Notes under the pieces: model-generated | Databases searched by the model: none | What the model was told of the DNA's origin: nothing | Seen by the model: the letters and a program-made list of their open reading frames with translations, nothing else | Shown: piece after piece, positions 7,574 through 16,573 of the stretch | Numbering within the stretch: the stretch's first letter is position 1 | Layout: each line of letters begins with the position of its first letter | Assembly: GCA_002392915.1 (NCBI GenBank) | Contig: DGHQ01000025.1 | Location: 1 to 64,000 of the forward strand | Direction: 5' to 3' | From: Bacteroidales bacterium UBA3844 | GTDB taxonomy: Bacteria; Bacteroidota; Bacteroidia; Bacteroidales; Paludibacteraceae | DNA length: 64,000 bases | Position numbers and translations under genes: made by a program

Positions 7574-8347
7574 TTAACCTTTAATTTTCTTGATTAATGA
7601 ATTAACAGCATCTTCAATTGTAGGATTGGCATCCAACTCCTTAATAAACTGGCTTCCTACGATAGCACCACATGAATTGTCGGCTGCGGCGCGAAACGTC
7701 TCATGGTTGGAAACACCGAATCCGACAAGGGTAGGATTCTTCAGATTCATTGCCTTAATACGTTTGAAATAATCTTGTTTGCTCTGTCCGAAACTGTTTT
7801 GAGCGCCGGTTGTGCCAGCGGACGAAACCATATAAACAAATCCAGAACTTGCCTCGTCAATTTTGCGGATTCTCTCGTCGCTTGTCTCTGGAGTGATCAA
7901 ATGAATGAAATCAAGTCCATACTTCTCCACAATCGGACGGTACTCCGCATTATATTCGTCGACGGGAAGATCAGGGAGAATAATTCCGTCGATACCAATC
8001 TCAACCGCTTTTTTGCAAAGATTTTCAAAACCAAACTGCATTGCGCAATTGATGTATCCCATCAACACCAAAGGAATATCAGTCACCTTGCGGATATCCT
8101 TGATCTGCTCAAAAAGAAGTTTCTGCGAAATTCCATTTTTCAAAGCGATTGAATTGCTACGCTGAATAACAGGGCCGTCTGCCAACGGATCAGAGAATGG
8201 AATACCGATCTCAATCATGTCCACACCAGCATCAGACAGAGCCTTGATGATTCGTGGAGCCGAGTCTACTGTGGGATAGCCCGATGAAAAGTAGACTGAA
8301 AGTATATCTTTGCCTTTTTCTTTGAAAAGACGTGAAATTCGAGTCAT
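7574..8347 (-). CDS. trpA: tryptophan synthase alpha chain
   Basis: Protein of 257 aa that cleaves indole-3-glycerol phosphate to indole and glyceraldehyde 3-phosphate; indole is channelled to TrpB in an alpha2-beta2 complex. The TIM-barrel signature MIEIGIPFSDPLADGPVIQ contains the catalytic Glu46 and Asp57. Later blocks IILPDLPVDEY, HLITPETSDERI, FVYMVSSAGTTGA and VGFGVSNHETF form the phosphate-binding side. Family-normal length. It lies 54 bp after trpB and 4 bp before trpE. Its substrate needs TrpC, which is not encoded in this operon. Confidence 0.96.
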   Translation of the reverse strand: MTRISRLFKEKGKDILSVYFSSGYPTVDSAPRIIKALSDAGVDMIEIGIPFSDPLADGPVIQRSNSIALKNGISQKLLFEQIKDIRKVTDIPLVLMGYINCAMQFGFENLCKKAVEIGIDGIILPDLPVDEYNAEYRPIVEKYGLDFIHLITPETSDERIRKIDEASSGFVYMVSSAGTTGAQNSFGQSKQDYFKRIKAMNLKNPTLVGFGVSNHETFRAAADNSCGAIVGSQFIKELDANPTIEDAVNSLIKKIKG

Positions 8348-8401
8348 TTTAAATAATTATTAATGGTGAATAATAAATAGTTAACTCTCAACTATTAACT
8401 A

Positions 8402-9592
8402 TTAATTCTTAATGTGTTTCAAATAAGTCTGCATATCCTTGTCGCCACGACCAGAAACAGTCAGGACAACGACATCATCCTTTTTGAACTTATCCTTCAT
8501 TCTTGGCAGAAGAGCAAGAGCGTGAGCACTTTCAAGAGCAGGAATGATACCCTCAAGTTTTGTCAGTTCAAACGCTGCGTCGAGAGCCTCCTGATCTGTG
8601 ATTGGAAGCACTTTGCTTCTTCCATCCTTAAACATCTGGCAATGCATAGGTCCGACGCCTGGATAATCGAGTCCGGCAGATATAGAATACGGTTCAATGA
8701 TCTGACCATCCTCAGTCTGCATCACATACATCTTAGAGCCGTGAAGGATTCCGACAGTACCGATGTTTAGAGACGCCGCAGTCTCACCAGTCTCAACGCC
8801 AAGACCACCAGCCTCAGCAAGAACGATGTTGACTCTCTCGTCGCCCTTATAATGATAGATTGTGCCGGCAGCATTAGAACCGCCACCGATGCAAGCCATC
8901 AAATAGTCGGGATAATCCCTACCCTCTTTCTCTTTGATCTGCCATTTGATTTCCTCACTTATAACACTTTGCATTCTTGCCACCATTTCTGGATATGGGT
9001 GAGGACCCATTGTGCTGCCGATGATATAGAAAGTGTCACGCGGATTGCAGCACCAATCACGGATTGCCTCGTTGCAGGCATCCTTCAGAGTCTTGTTTCC
9101 ACTCTGCACAGGGACAACCGTTGCGCCCAACATCTTCATTCTCTCGACATTTGGTTTCTGACGCTCAACATCTGTCGCGCCCATATACACAACGCATGGA
9201 AGATTCATAAGTGCACAAGCTGTAGCTGTAGCCACACCGTGCTGACCGGCTCCTGTCTCACAAATTATTCGCGTCTTTCCCATTCTTTTCGCAAGAAGGA
9301 TCTGGCCTAGGGAATTGTTGATTTTATGAGCTCCTGTATGATTCAGGTCTTCACGTTTAAGGTAGATCTTGCAGCCATACTTTTCGCTCAAACGGCTAGC
9401 ATAGTAGAGAGGAGACGGACGACCGACATAATCCTTAAGAAGAGCATGAAACTCTTCCTTGAAATCCTTGCTGTTCATGATCGCCTCATATTGTTCCTGA
9501 AGGTCATAAACCACCTTGTGAAGAATCTCAGGAATGTAGCTGCCTCCGAATTCTCCATAGTAACCATCTTTGCTTACTTCGTAATTTTTCAT
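8402..9592 (-). CDS. trpB: tryptophan synthase beta chain
   Basis: Protein of 396 aa that condenses indole with serine to tryptophan using pyridoxal phosphate. Signatures: GEFGGSYIPEIL at the N-terminus, the PLP-binding Lys90 in LNHTGAHKINNSLGQ, ETGAGQHGVATA, the phosphate-cradling CIGGGSNAAGT, and SGRGDKDMQTYLKH at the end. The ATG at 9592-9590 is chosen. A frame starting upstream at 9640 would add 16 residues translated from the attenuator hairpin and its T run, which is not real coding sequence. First structural gene of the operon, directly behind the attenuator. Confidence 0.96.
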   Translation of the reverse strand: MKNYEVSKDGYYGEFGGSYIPEILHKVVYDLQEQYEAIMNSKDFKEEFHALLKDYVGRPSPLYYASRLSEKYGCKIYLKREDLNHTGAHKINNSLGQILLAKRMGKTRIICETGAGQHGVATATACALMNLPCVVYMGATDVERQKPNVERMKMLGATVVPVQSGNKTLKDACNEAIRDWCCNPRDTFYIIGSTMGPHPYPEMVARMQSVISEEIKWQIKEKEGRDYPDYLMACIGGGSNAAGTIYHYKGDERVNIVLAEAGGLGVETGETAASLNIGTVGILHGSKMYVMQTEDGQIIEPYSISAGLDYPGVGPMHCQMFKDGRSKVLPITDQEALDAAFELTKLEGIIPALESAHALALLPRMKDKFKKDDVVVLTVSGRGDKDMQTYLKHIKN

Positions 9593-9621
9593 ATATGTAA
9601 ATCTTTTTTTTATTTTCCGAC

Positions 9622-9659
9622 AAAAAAAAGGCTGTTTCACACGAAGTGAAACAGCCTTT
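9622..9659 (-). terminator. trp attenuator terminator (hairpin 3:4)
   Basis: On the minus strand, AAGGCTGTTTCAC, loop TTCGT, GTGAAACAGCCTT, then eight T residues: a 13-bp perfect stem with a U tract, ending 29 bp before the trpB ATG. Placed between a leader peptide and its operon, it is the terminator arm of a transcription attenuator. Confidence 0.92.
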
Positions 9660-9823
9660 ATGCTATCATTCAGTTACCTCAATACATAAACACAAAAAAT
9701 CATTATCAGATTCGCGCCTTAAGGAATCCGACAATGAACCGCAAAATCAACTCTTTTGCGTAAGCTTTTTTGAATAGGCGACTGCTTCACTTCTTAATAT
9801 TCCTGAAGAAAGCCACCATCGCC
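9645..9823 (-). promoter_or_regulatory. trp attenuator: pause and antiterminator segments
   Basis: Segment 1, GGCGA at 9823-9819, lies within the Trp codons and pairs with segment 2, TCGCC at 9781-9777. The overlapping AGTGAAGCAG at 9791-9782 pairs over 10 bp (one G-U) with segment 3, CTGTTTCACT at 9654-9645, which is also the first arm of the terminator. So 1:2 plus 3:4 stops transcription, while a ribosome stalled on Trp codons leaves 2:3 to form and lets it proceed. All pairings were read directly from the sequence. Confidence 0.85.
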
Positions 9824-9851
9824 AATACCTATGTATTATTTGGCAATTCAT
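9747..9851 (-). CDS. trpL: trp operon leader peptide
   Basis: A 34-residue peptide starting MNCQIIHRYWRWWLSS. Trp codons are at positions 10, 12 and 13, three in four codons, in a genome where Trp is otherwise rare. The ATG at 9851-9849 lies about 20-25 bp after the predicted transcription start. The Trp codons coincide with hairpin segment 1, so slow translation there would block it. The stop at 9747-9749 lies about 90 bp before the terminator. The peptide needs no function of its own; its translation senses charged tRNA-Trp. The longer frame from 9950 is not used because it begins upstream of the promoter. Confidence 0.88.
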   Translation of the reverse strand: MNCQIIHRYWRWWLSSGILRSEAVAYSKKLTQKS

Positions 9852-9874
9852 AAATATCAATGGTTTTACAGATG

Positions 9875-9905
9875 CAAAATTAGATAAGTTTATGAAAACC
9901 ACAAA
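9875..9905 (-). promoter_or_regulatory. trp operon promoter
   Basis: On the minus strand: TTTG (9905-9902), exactly 19 bp, then TAATTTTG (9882-9875). This matches the Bacteroidetes sigma consensus TTTG-N19-TAnnTTTG at every fixed position. It is the best promoter match in the window and lies 24 bp before the trpL start codon. Confidence 0.88.
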
Positions 9906-10041
9906 ACATTTGAAGATTTTTTTGAACTTTTTTATATCAAGAGTCAACATCTAACTTTTCAATAAAAGATTGACAGACATCATATTAATGAAACAAAATG
10001 CGATGACGCCAAGCACTTTGAACGTAGGTAAAGCTAATTTT

Positions 10042-11595
10042 TCACTTTAATTCTATCTTTAAGATATCTTTGTATTCCAAATCCTTTATTACAGTTGCAC
10101 AAAAAATATAATTGTCTATTGGTCGAATATCATATACTAAATTTAAAGGAAGAATGCCTATCGTTTCACGTCCATTTATAGTACATTTAAGAGTCAAAAT
10201 CATTTGTTGTTTGAAATTTCCGTCATACAAATTTATTGACTCATTAAATGACGCTTTCAACAAACTATCAATATTTTCTTTTTTTACCTTAGCATATATC
10301 ACATCATTTTTTTCTTTCCTATTATAAAAAAGTTCTTTTATCACGACGCCATTCTTCTCTATATTCTTAAATACAATTTTATTTATTGTATCATTTGGCA
10401 AAATATTTAAAATATATTGATAATCAAACTTTCCTAAAAATTCATTTTTCCATTTCTTTGAACTTGACCTATCAGGGAAAGATACATTTAGTGAATCATG
10501 TATGTAATTCGACAACATATATGAAAAAGGTTTTATGGCATATCGGTTTAAATGCATACCTACAACATAATCTTTGTCGAAGAATGCATTTTTTTCAAAC
10601 AACACAGTGTCATAATCAAGTTGATAATCTACCCATTTCACATTTAATTCATTACATATCGAATCAAACTTAAAATGAATATCTTCATAATTTTTAAAAA
10701 CTTTATAATAGATAGGTGTAGAATAAAACAAAACAGGAACATTTCTTTCTTCACACAATTTTGCAATACGCTCAACATTAAAAAAAACATTGTCCTCGTA
10801 TTTAAAAGTTTTTCCATCAATCAATGGACCAACACTATCAATAACAGCCATAAGGCTATCGCTAAGTGTTGCATAATAAACTAGTGCTCCATATTTAGCA
10901 AAAAGATATTTTTCATCAGTAAAAGAAGAAACTGAATCTATGCCATTATTCTTTTCTCTTGCAATGCCTTGATTCAACAATACACTATCAAATAATATTT
11001 CATGATTTCTCAAACTTCTACTATAAAGAAGTGGCGATTTTTCAAAATTAAAATCTTCCGAAAGATATCTTAACTTCCTTGTTTCACTTTTCATTCTATC
11101 CAAAACTCTTGCTTTTGTCACATTTCTGTTTGTACTAAAAATTTCGAATAAAAAAGGAAACGTCTCAACACATAATAATTTTGGTTGTTGTTGATCCAAA
11201 AGATTTTCTATCAAGTAATATAGTCCATCAGAAAGTATACCATCTTCTGAATATACACAAACATTACATTTAAATAATTGCGAAATAACAAAAGGATCTA
11301 TAGTCTGGGCATGTGAATTACCAACAAATACGATATCCATTTTTCTATCATCAAGCAATTTATCTACGCAATCAGACTTATACTGTGCGTTAGACTCTCT
11401 CGTTTGAAACCAACGTTTAGAATCAGTCCAGCGAACAAACCCAATCACGAAGACAGCCACAATCAACATCTTAAAAATCAACACAAACTTATTTTTAGGT
11501 ATTATTAATTTTGGCTTTTCAACATTAGTCAACTTTTCACTTGAACCTTTTGAAGATTCAAATATAGCTTTATGTTGTTTGTTTTTATTTGCCAT
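10042..11595 (-). CDS. SGNH/AlgX-like membrane-anchored acylation partner of MBOAT
   Basis: Protein of 517 aa with one N-terminal membrane helix (about residues 37-54) and an extracytoplasmic body. FVGNSHAQTIDP (Ser94) fits the catalytic-Ser block of SGNH-type esterase/acyltransferase folds. A later VVGMHLNRYA (near residue 348) fits the His block (DxxHLN in AlgX/DltD relatives). Such proteins work with an MBOAT that brings an acyl group across the membrane, and transfer it to a polysaccharide or other envelope glycan. The gene follows the MBOAT gene by 6 bp, so the two are surely co-transcribed. The C-terminal 150 residues look like a separate beta domain of unknown use. The sugar acceptor cannot be read from the sequence, and no alginate genes are present. 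Confidence 0.75.
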   Translation of the reverse strand: MANKNKQHKAIFESSKGSSEKLTNVEKPKLIIPKNKFVLIFKMLIVAVFVIGFVRWTDSKRWFQTRESNAQYKSDCVDKLLDDRKMDIVFVGNSHAQTIDPFVISQLFKCNVCVYSEDGILSDGLYYLIENLLDQQQPKLLCVETFPFLFEIFSTNRNVTKARVLDRMKSETRKLRYLSEDFNFEKSPLLYSRSLRNHEILFDSVLLNQGIAREKNNGIDSVSSFTDEKYLFAKYGALVYYATLSDSLMAVIDSVGPLIDGKTFKYEDNVFFNVERIAKLCEERNVPVLFYSTPIYYKVFKNYEDIHFKFDSICNELNVKWVDYQLDYDTVLFEKNAFFDKDYVVGMHLNRYAIKPFSYMLSNYIHDSLNVSFPDRSSSKKWKNEFLGKFDYQYILNILPNDTINKIVFKNIEKNGVVIKELFYNRKEKNDVIYAKVKKENIDSLLKASFNESINLYDGNFKQQMILTLKCTINGRETIGILPLNLVYDIRPIDNYIFCATVIKDLEYKDILKIELK

Positions 11596-11601
11596 GTCAA
11601 A

Positions 11602-13026
11602 TTAAAATTGGAAGTAAATAAAGTTATTATCATTTCCATCTCCATATATACCATAATAAAGTATAGACAAAGGAATGATGAAATATAACGTCCAACGAAT
11701 AACAAATGGAGATTTTTCATAAAACCACATTTCTATCTTTTCTCCCCACATTTTGAATACAAATTCCACAGACATTAAACCAACTATACAATAAATTGCA
11801 AAATAGAAATTTTTGTTATTTAGTCCATGTTCAAAAATATCTGTTGACGATGCAAATAAACCATAAAACACAGTTATTGCATCTGCAAATGTAGTGCTTC
11901 TAAAAAATATCAAAGATACTGTCCAAATAAACATTGTCATACCCCAAGACACAACTTTTGTTGGGGCATTTGTCGGATTCCATTTTATTATTCTGTCCAA
12001 AACAACCATAAAAAAAACATTTATAAATCCCCAAATCACAAAATTCCAACTGGCACCATGCCACAATCCACTTACCACAAACACAATCAACACATTGAGC
12101 CAACATCTCCATTTCGAACAACGATTTCCTCCAAGCCAAAAGTAAAGATAATCTCGGAACCAAGATGTGAGCGTCACATGCCAGCGAGCCCAAAAATCAC
12201 GAACTGTGACAGCTGTATATGGAGATAAAAAGTTATTATGTAATTTAAAACCAAACATTCGAGCTATGCCAACAGCTATACCCGAATAAGCAGAAAAGTC
12301 AAGATATAATTGAAAAGCAAAAAATATAAGTGCAACAACCATAGCTTTTCCTCCAACAACAGAAGGATTAGAGTAAACACTATCCACATAAATTGCTATT
12401 CTGTCTGCAATAACCACTTTCTTAAATAATCCCCATGCTATTTCTAACAATCCTTTTCTAATATCATCGTAATTGAATTCGTACTTTCGGTCAAATTGAG
12501 GTAACAAATCGCTTGCTCTCTCTATAGGTCCAGCAACAAGCTGAGGGAAAAAGGATATAAAAGCAAAAAAAGCAACAGGATCTTTACAACTTTCTATTTT
12601 CCCTTTATAAACATCTATAACATAACCCAAGCCTTGGAATGTATAGAAACTAATTCCAACTGGAAGTATAATATTCAAAGGAGTAAATGCACCATCTGTA
12701 TCATTCCAATGAATCAATGAATAAAAACTTTCCAAAAAGAAATTGCAATACTTGAAAAAGAAAAGAACTCCAAGATTCGCAATCAATGCAGATATCACAT
12801 ATGGCTTTTTATTCTCTGCATTTGACATATATTTTGCAAGAAAAAAATCAATGGCTGTTATTCCTGCTATAAGACCAAGTAATTTCCAATTCCAATAACC
12901 GTAGAAAAAATAACTTACAATAAGGAAATAAATGTTCCTTAATTTTGTCGTTTTGGAAAATATAAACAAATGAAGGAGAAAAACCACTGTCAAAAAAACA
13001 GCAAAAGTAAACGAATTAAAAAACAT
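11602..13026 (-). CDS. MBOAT family O-acyltransferase (AlgI/DltB-like)
   Basis: Protein of 474 aa with about ten hydrophobic segments. The family core is present: LLPVGISFYTFQGLGYVIDVYKG in pattern, then SFFPQLVAGPIERASDLLPQF, RDFWARWHVTLTSWFRDYLY, and the catalytic His in VSGLWHGASWNFVIWG (His near residue 322). MBOATs pass acyl groups from a cytoplasmic donor to an acceptor on the outer side of the inner membrane, here presumably with the SGNH-like protein encoded next. Normal length for AlgI-type members. First gene of the pair. Confidence 0.93.
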   Translation of the reverse strand: MFFNSFTFAVFLTVVFLLHLFIFSKTTKLRNIYFLIVSYFFYGYWNWKLLGLIAGITAIDFFLAKYMSNAENKKPYVISALIANLGVLFFFKYCNFFLESFYSLIHWNDTDGAFTPLNIILPVGISFYTFQGLGYVIDVYKGKIESCKDPVAFFAFISFFPQLVAGPIERASDLLPQFDRKYEFNYDDIRKGLLEIAWGLFKKVVIADRIAIYVDSVYSNPSVVGGKAMVVALIFFAFQLYLDFSAYSGIAVGIARMFGFKLHNNFLSPYTAVTVRDFWARWHVTLTSWFRDYLYFWLGGNRCSKWRCWLNVLIVFVVSGLWHGASWNFVIWGFINVFFMVVLDRIIKWNPTNAPTKVVSWGMTMFIWTVSLIFFRSTTFADAITVFYGLFASSTDIFEHGLNNKNFYFAIYCIVGLMSVEFVFKMWGEKIEMWFYEKSPFVIRWTLYFIIPLSILYYGIYGDGNDNNFIYFQF

Positions 13027-13105
13027 CTTTATAAAATAGATTCAATAATTTATTTTATTTCGGAGCTTATACAAGTTAGAAGTGCAATCGGACAAAAGCA
13101 CTCTG

Positions 13106-13113
13106 CAAAATTA
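13106..13113 (-). promoter_or_regulatory. candidate -7 element for the MBOAT operon
   Basis: TAATTTTG on the minus strand, identical to the trp -7 element, 80 bp upstream of the MBOAT start. No good -33 TTTG is seen 19 bp upstream, where an AT repeat stands instead. The rest of the AT-rich gap 13027-13333 shows no gene. Confidence 0.4.
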
Positions 13114-13283
13114 AAAAAATATATATATTTATTCATATCAATTTATAAAAAAAATAATAAAATTGTCATATTACGCTTCGTTATTGAATAGAGGAAATAA
13201 AAATAGATTCATACAATCCTTTTTTAGACTTATTTTTCTTACATTAAGGCAGACAAAACTTCGTACAATCTATAAAATCATAA

Positions 13284-13309
13284 AGGAGACATGATCACTC
13301 ACATCTCCC
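13284..13309 (-). terminator. weak terminator after the GH74-like gene
   Basis: Imperfect hairpin GGAGATGTGA / TCATGTCTCC followed by a T-rich stretch on the minus strand, 25 bp beyond the stop. Confidence 0.45.
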
Positions 13310-13333
13310 CTATCTTATAATCTAATACAAAAA

Positions 13334-16306
13334 TCACTTTTTCACCACTTTGTATGCTCTGCCATTCAACTTCAAGAAGTAGATTCCTGAAGGAAGGTTT
13401 GCACCGAATGAATGTCCTGTCTCCGCATAACCTGCCTCGATTGTCTGGCCAAGTGCGGAAACGAGTTCGTAGTCTCCACCAACAGCAAATGTGAATTCAG
13501 TGTTGGATGGATTTGGATATACGACCATTGAATTCTCCGACTCAACTTCATTCACATCAGAAGCGTCACACTTATCGCTTACGACAGAAGAGCATTCCCA
13601 CGTATGAGGGATAGCTGTCACTGTCTCCTCTCCATAGATGATACCAAGACCGATTGAACTCATGTAGAAACGTCCGAACACGTTCTGATCTCCCTCTAGG
13701 AACTGACCATTTCCAGGTCCTCCAAACTGATGTTTTGAATCACTTAGCAACTGCCAAGTCTTACCTTCATCAAGCGAACGATAGAAACCATTACCGTCGC
13801 CAGCAGAACCATATATATAAAGAGCATATTCTCCATCTTTCTTTCCTTTTCCACATCCAACAGCCTCACAGCTTTCAATACCAGACAATCTCTTGAAAGT
13901 CGATCCGTGGTCTGTAGATACCATTATTCCATTTCCTGCACATGGTGCATAAATAAGACCCTCATGACCAGGGACAACACAAAGACGTGTGTATGCGCTC
14001 TGCCATCCGTATGTGTTTTGGATAGCGACATCTTTGAATGACTTACCGTAATCATCACTTACCATAATCACACCCATGCCAGACGCATATAGATAAGAAT
14101 CATTCATTGGATCAGTCACGATACGAATAGCCTTCTTTGTGCCATCGATCAAAGTCCAAGTTTTTCCCTCATCGTCGGAATAGAAAATACCACTACCCGA
14201 TCCATTACCGTCAGGATCTGGAATCGGAATAACGAAGAAACGATATTTTCCATCCACCTTCGTGATCGCGCATTTACCTTCATTTGAAGCCATCGGTCCA
14301 CACTCTCCACAGTACGGATTATTATACTGGGCTGATGTCTTCGACACCTGTTTCCAACCAGCCTCCCCAGAAGTTGTGATGTAGAAACCAGTGTTAGCCA
14401 CACGCATCATCACATCCGGATCCTGTGGATAATAGCAGATTCCACCTGTTGTGCCAGGAGCAGGATCATGGATTGCCGGGAATTCATGGATATCATTGTG
14501 AATAAATCCAGTGTAGTCGCCAATCACAGAAAGTGTGTTTCTGCCAGGAATAGATATGATATCTAGAGGCACCGTCTCCTCAAGCCCATTCACATCAAAA
14601 TAGAATTTTGGCTCTGGGCACCAAATCTGGTCACACGTGAAAATTCCATTACCAGAAGTGAACGAAGCCTTATTCTCGTCAGTAGGGTCGATACAAATTG
14701 ATCCACACCAGTGAAGAGCATACCCTTTCACCCAAGTGACTCCACTATTGTAAAGAGTCATCTTATCCTGCAGAGAATTCCATGTCTTACCTCCATCAAG
14801 TGTTGTCCAAACGATATCTCCATTCGCGCTCAAACCGCCATCCCATTTCTGTGGAATCCACGTGTTGTTGGTAGAAACCACCATTTTGTCTGGATTAGAC
14901 GGTGCGATATCAAATCCACCAAGTGCAGGAGCATTCGACGGAGTGATGTCCGTGATCTTATCTCCAGCGATGTCGTATTTATACATCTTACCTTTGGCTC
15001 CTCCCACACATTTGTCAGCACAACAAATGATAAGTTCACCTCTGCTATTCATCTTCATACGGCAAGGGACAAAACCGTTGTCTGTACCCTTCAAAGCCGA
15101 CCATGTGGCTCCTGCGTCTTCACTGACATAGATATTGTCAGCTCCTGTACGAGAGATACCCACGAAGATTCGCTGAGTCTTTCCATTTTTTACAGAACCT
15201 TTATCAAAAACAACACATGTTGTTCCGTTCTCATCCGCAGTTGTTGCCACTTTAGTGCTCTCCCAAGAAGGCCAGTTGACAGTCGTGCTGTACGCTTCCG
15301 AAGGGAAAGAGGCAACCTTACTCCACTTTTTACCACCGTCGACAGACATGATCAAAGGAGTGCCGGCACGTCCACCCGCATAAACGATGTCACTATTATT
15401 AGGATCGACGGCAATTCTCTCGCCACAGTTACGTCCCTGTCCGTTGCCATGCACACGAATAAGGTCAGTGACAGGCACAATATCAAAGTTTTTACCACCG
15501 TCTTTACTAATCATCATAGCTGTCTTAGTGCCAGAGAAGTACTGGCAACCACCGAGCAGATAAATGTTTTTATTATTAGACGGGTCGATAGCAACAGCTT
15601 CGATTGAATACAGACCCTTATCATCCTCAGAAATAAAATCTGTGATAGGAGTCCATGAACAATCCGCATGGTTACGAATATATGCTCCACCCACGTCGGT
15701 GCGGGCGATCATCGTAGAACCTTCTGCCACAATCCCTGCGACAAAACCACCGCCACCGATCTTGACACGACCAAAAGTATAGTCCACATCAGCCTTTTTT
15801 TCCTCCTTAGAGCAATCATACTCAGCAGGCATCGTAGACGTCACTTTGATATTGTCGATATAGAAAGCAGATGAACTTCTACCGAAATAGACCATCTGAT
15901 TATCCGAAACAGACTCAAAAGAACGAGTGTCGAAAGCTACTCTGTTCCACACCCCACCCTTGATCGAGACAACGACATTATTATTTGAGTCGTCCGTATT
16001 CTGCATATTGTCACGCATAGTAATGTCGCCATCCTTATTCATGTAGATATCGGCAATTATGAATTCAGTGCCACGCTTGTACTCAATCCAAACACCAGTC
16101 ATACCCCATGCCTCACTTGGCTCCACCAACTCACATTTAGAGGAGGTGTTACCACACTTTACTGGATTGTCGACAATAGACTCCTTAACGTTCCATCCGG
16201 ACCCCGTTGTCATATCGTCTTCAAAATCCACCACAACTTTATCCGCCAATGCGTCAATAGAGCACATTGCGAGAAAAGCGAACGGAAATAAATATTTTAG
16301 TCTCAT
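13334..16306 (-). CDS. secreted GH74-like (xyloglucanase-type) protein with T9SS type A signal
   Basis: Protein of 990 aa. Residues 1-21 are a signal peptide. Residues about 24-157 form a jelly-roll-like, possibly carbohydrate-binding, domain. From about 178 to 900 come two beta-propellers of BNR/Asp-box repeats (SKDGGKNF, SVDGGKKW, SEDAGATW, SDDEGKTW, SLDEGKTW). The start GRVKIGGGGFVAGIV and ARTDVGGAYI match GH74 endo-xyloglucanases, with Asp204 at the place of the catalytic base. The second-propeller block, usually SIDFAELNP, reads GGICYYPQDP, so the expected acid Asp is Cys624. The last 75 residues (YPNPSNTEF...SGIYFLKLNGRAYKVVKK in pattern) are a T9SS type A sorting domain, implying export across the outer membrane. 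Substrate and activity are therefore uncertain. Confidence 0.85.
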   Translation of the reverse strand: MRLKYLFPFAFLAMCSIDALADKVVVDFEDDMTTGSGWNVKESIVDNPVKCGNTSSKCELVEPSEAWGMTGVWIEYKRGTEFIIADIYMNKDGDITMRDNMQNTDDSNNNVVVSIKGGVWNRVAFDTRSFESVSDNQMVYFGRSSSAFYIDNIKVTSTMPAEYDCSKEEKKADVDYTFGRVKIGGGGFVAGIVAEGSTMIARTDVGGAYIRNHADCSWTPITDFISEDDKGLYSIEAVAIDPSNNKNIYLLGGCQYFSGTKTAMMISKDGGKNFDIVPVTDLIRVHGNGQGRNCGERIAVDPNNSDIVYAGGRAGTPLIMSVDGGKKWSKVASFPSEAYSTTVNWPSWESTKVATTADENGTTCVVFDKGSVKNGKTQRIFVGISRTGADNIYVSEDAGATWSALKGTDNGFVPCRMKMNSRGELIICCADKCVGGAKGKMYKYDIAGDKITDITPSNAPALGGFDIAPSNPDKMVVSTNNTWIPQKWDGGLSANGDIVWTTLDGGKTWNSLQDKMTLYNSGVTWVKGYALHWCGSICIDPTDENKASFTSGNGIFTCDQIWCPEPKFYFDVNGLEETVPLDIISIPGRNTLSVIGDYTGFIHNDIHEFPAIHDPAPGTTGGICYYPQDPDVMMRVANTGFYITTSGEAGWKQVSKTSAQYNNPYCGECGPMASNEGKCAITKVDGKYRFFVIPIPDPDGNGSGSGIFYSDDEGKTWTLIDGTKKAIRIVTDPMNDSYLYASGMGVIMVSDDYGKSFKDVAIQNTYGWQSAYTRLCVVPGHEGLIYAPCAGNGIMVSTDHGSTFKRLSGIESCEAVGCGKGKKDGEYALYIYGSAGDGNGFYRSLDEGKTWQLLSDSKHQFGGPGNGQFLEGDQNVFGRFYMSSIGLGIIYGEETVTAIPHTWECSSVVSDKCDASDVNEVESENSMVVYPNPSNTEFTFAVGGDYELVSALGQTIEAGYAETGHSFGANLPSGIYFLKLNGRAYKVVKK

Positions 16307-16358
16307 AGTGTAAGATTTTATATAAGATAACCCTTTTGTCTACATTATTAATTTTTAG

Positions 16359-16366
16359 CAAAAATA
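16359..16366 (-). promoter_or_regulatory. candidate -7 element for the GH74-like gene
   Basis: TATTTTTG on the minus strand fits TAnnTTTG and lies about 50 bp before the start codon; no clear -33 partner is seen. Confidence 0.35.
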
Positions 16367-16511
16367 GTCAACAGCGAAAAAGATGACATTGAAATTTGTC
16401 ACAAAAACATGGAGATTTGTTTCAACCGGCAGACCTAAAAACAATCAAAAAAGTCCATTTCATCGAATATTTTGGCATCAATCCGCATCAACAATCAAAA
16501 AAAATGGAATC

Positions 16512-16548
16512 AAAAAAAAGAATCGGTGATCAAAAGACCACCGATTCT
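16512..16548 (-). terminator. terminator of the giant gene
   Basis: On the minus strand, AGAATCGGTG, 10-nt loop, CACCGATTCT, then eight T residues. A 10-bp perfect stem with a U tract 25 bp beyond the giant gene's stop; it separates that gene from the GH74-like gene. Confidence 0.88.
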
Positions 16549-16573
16549 AATTATTGTCAGGTTCGACATATTA

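Noticed and set aside
9593..9640. N-terminal extension of TrpB starting in the leader
   Set aside because: It would be translated from the attenuator hairpin and its T run; the conserved TrpB N-terminus begins at 9592.
14711..15607. A 298-codon open frame on the plus strand opposite the GH74-like gene
   Set aside because: It lies wholly antisense to a gene with clear domain matches, has no family-like sequence and no ribosome-binding site; its length comes from the codon use of the real gene.
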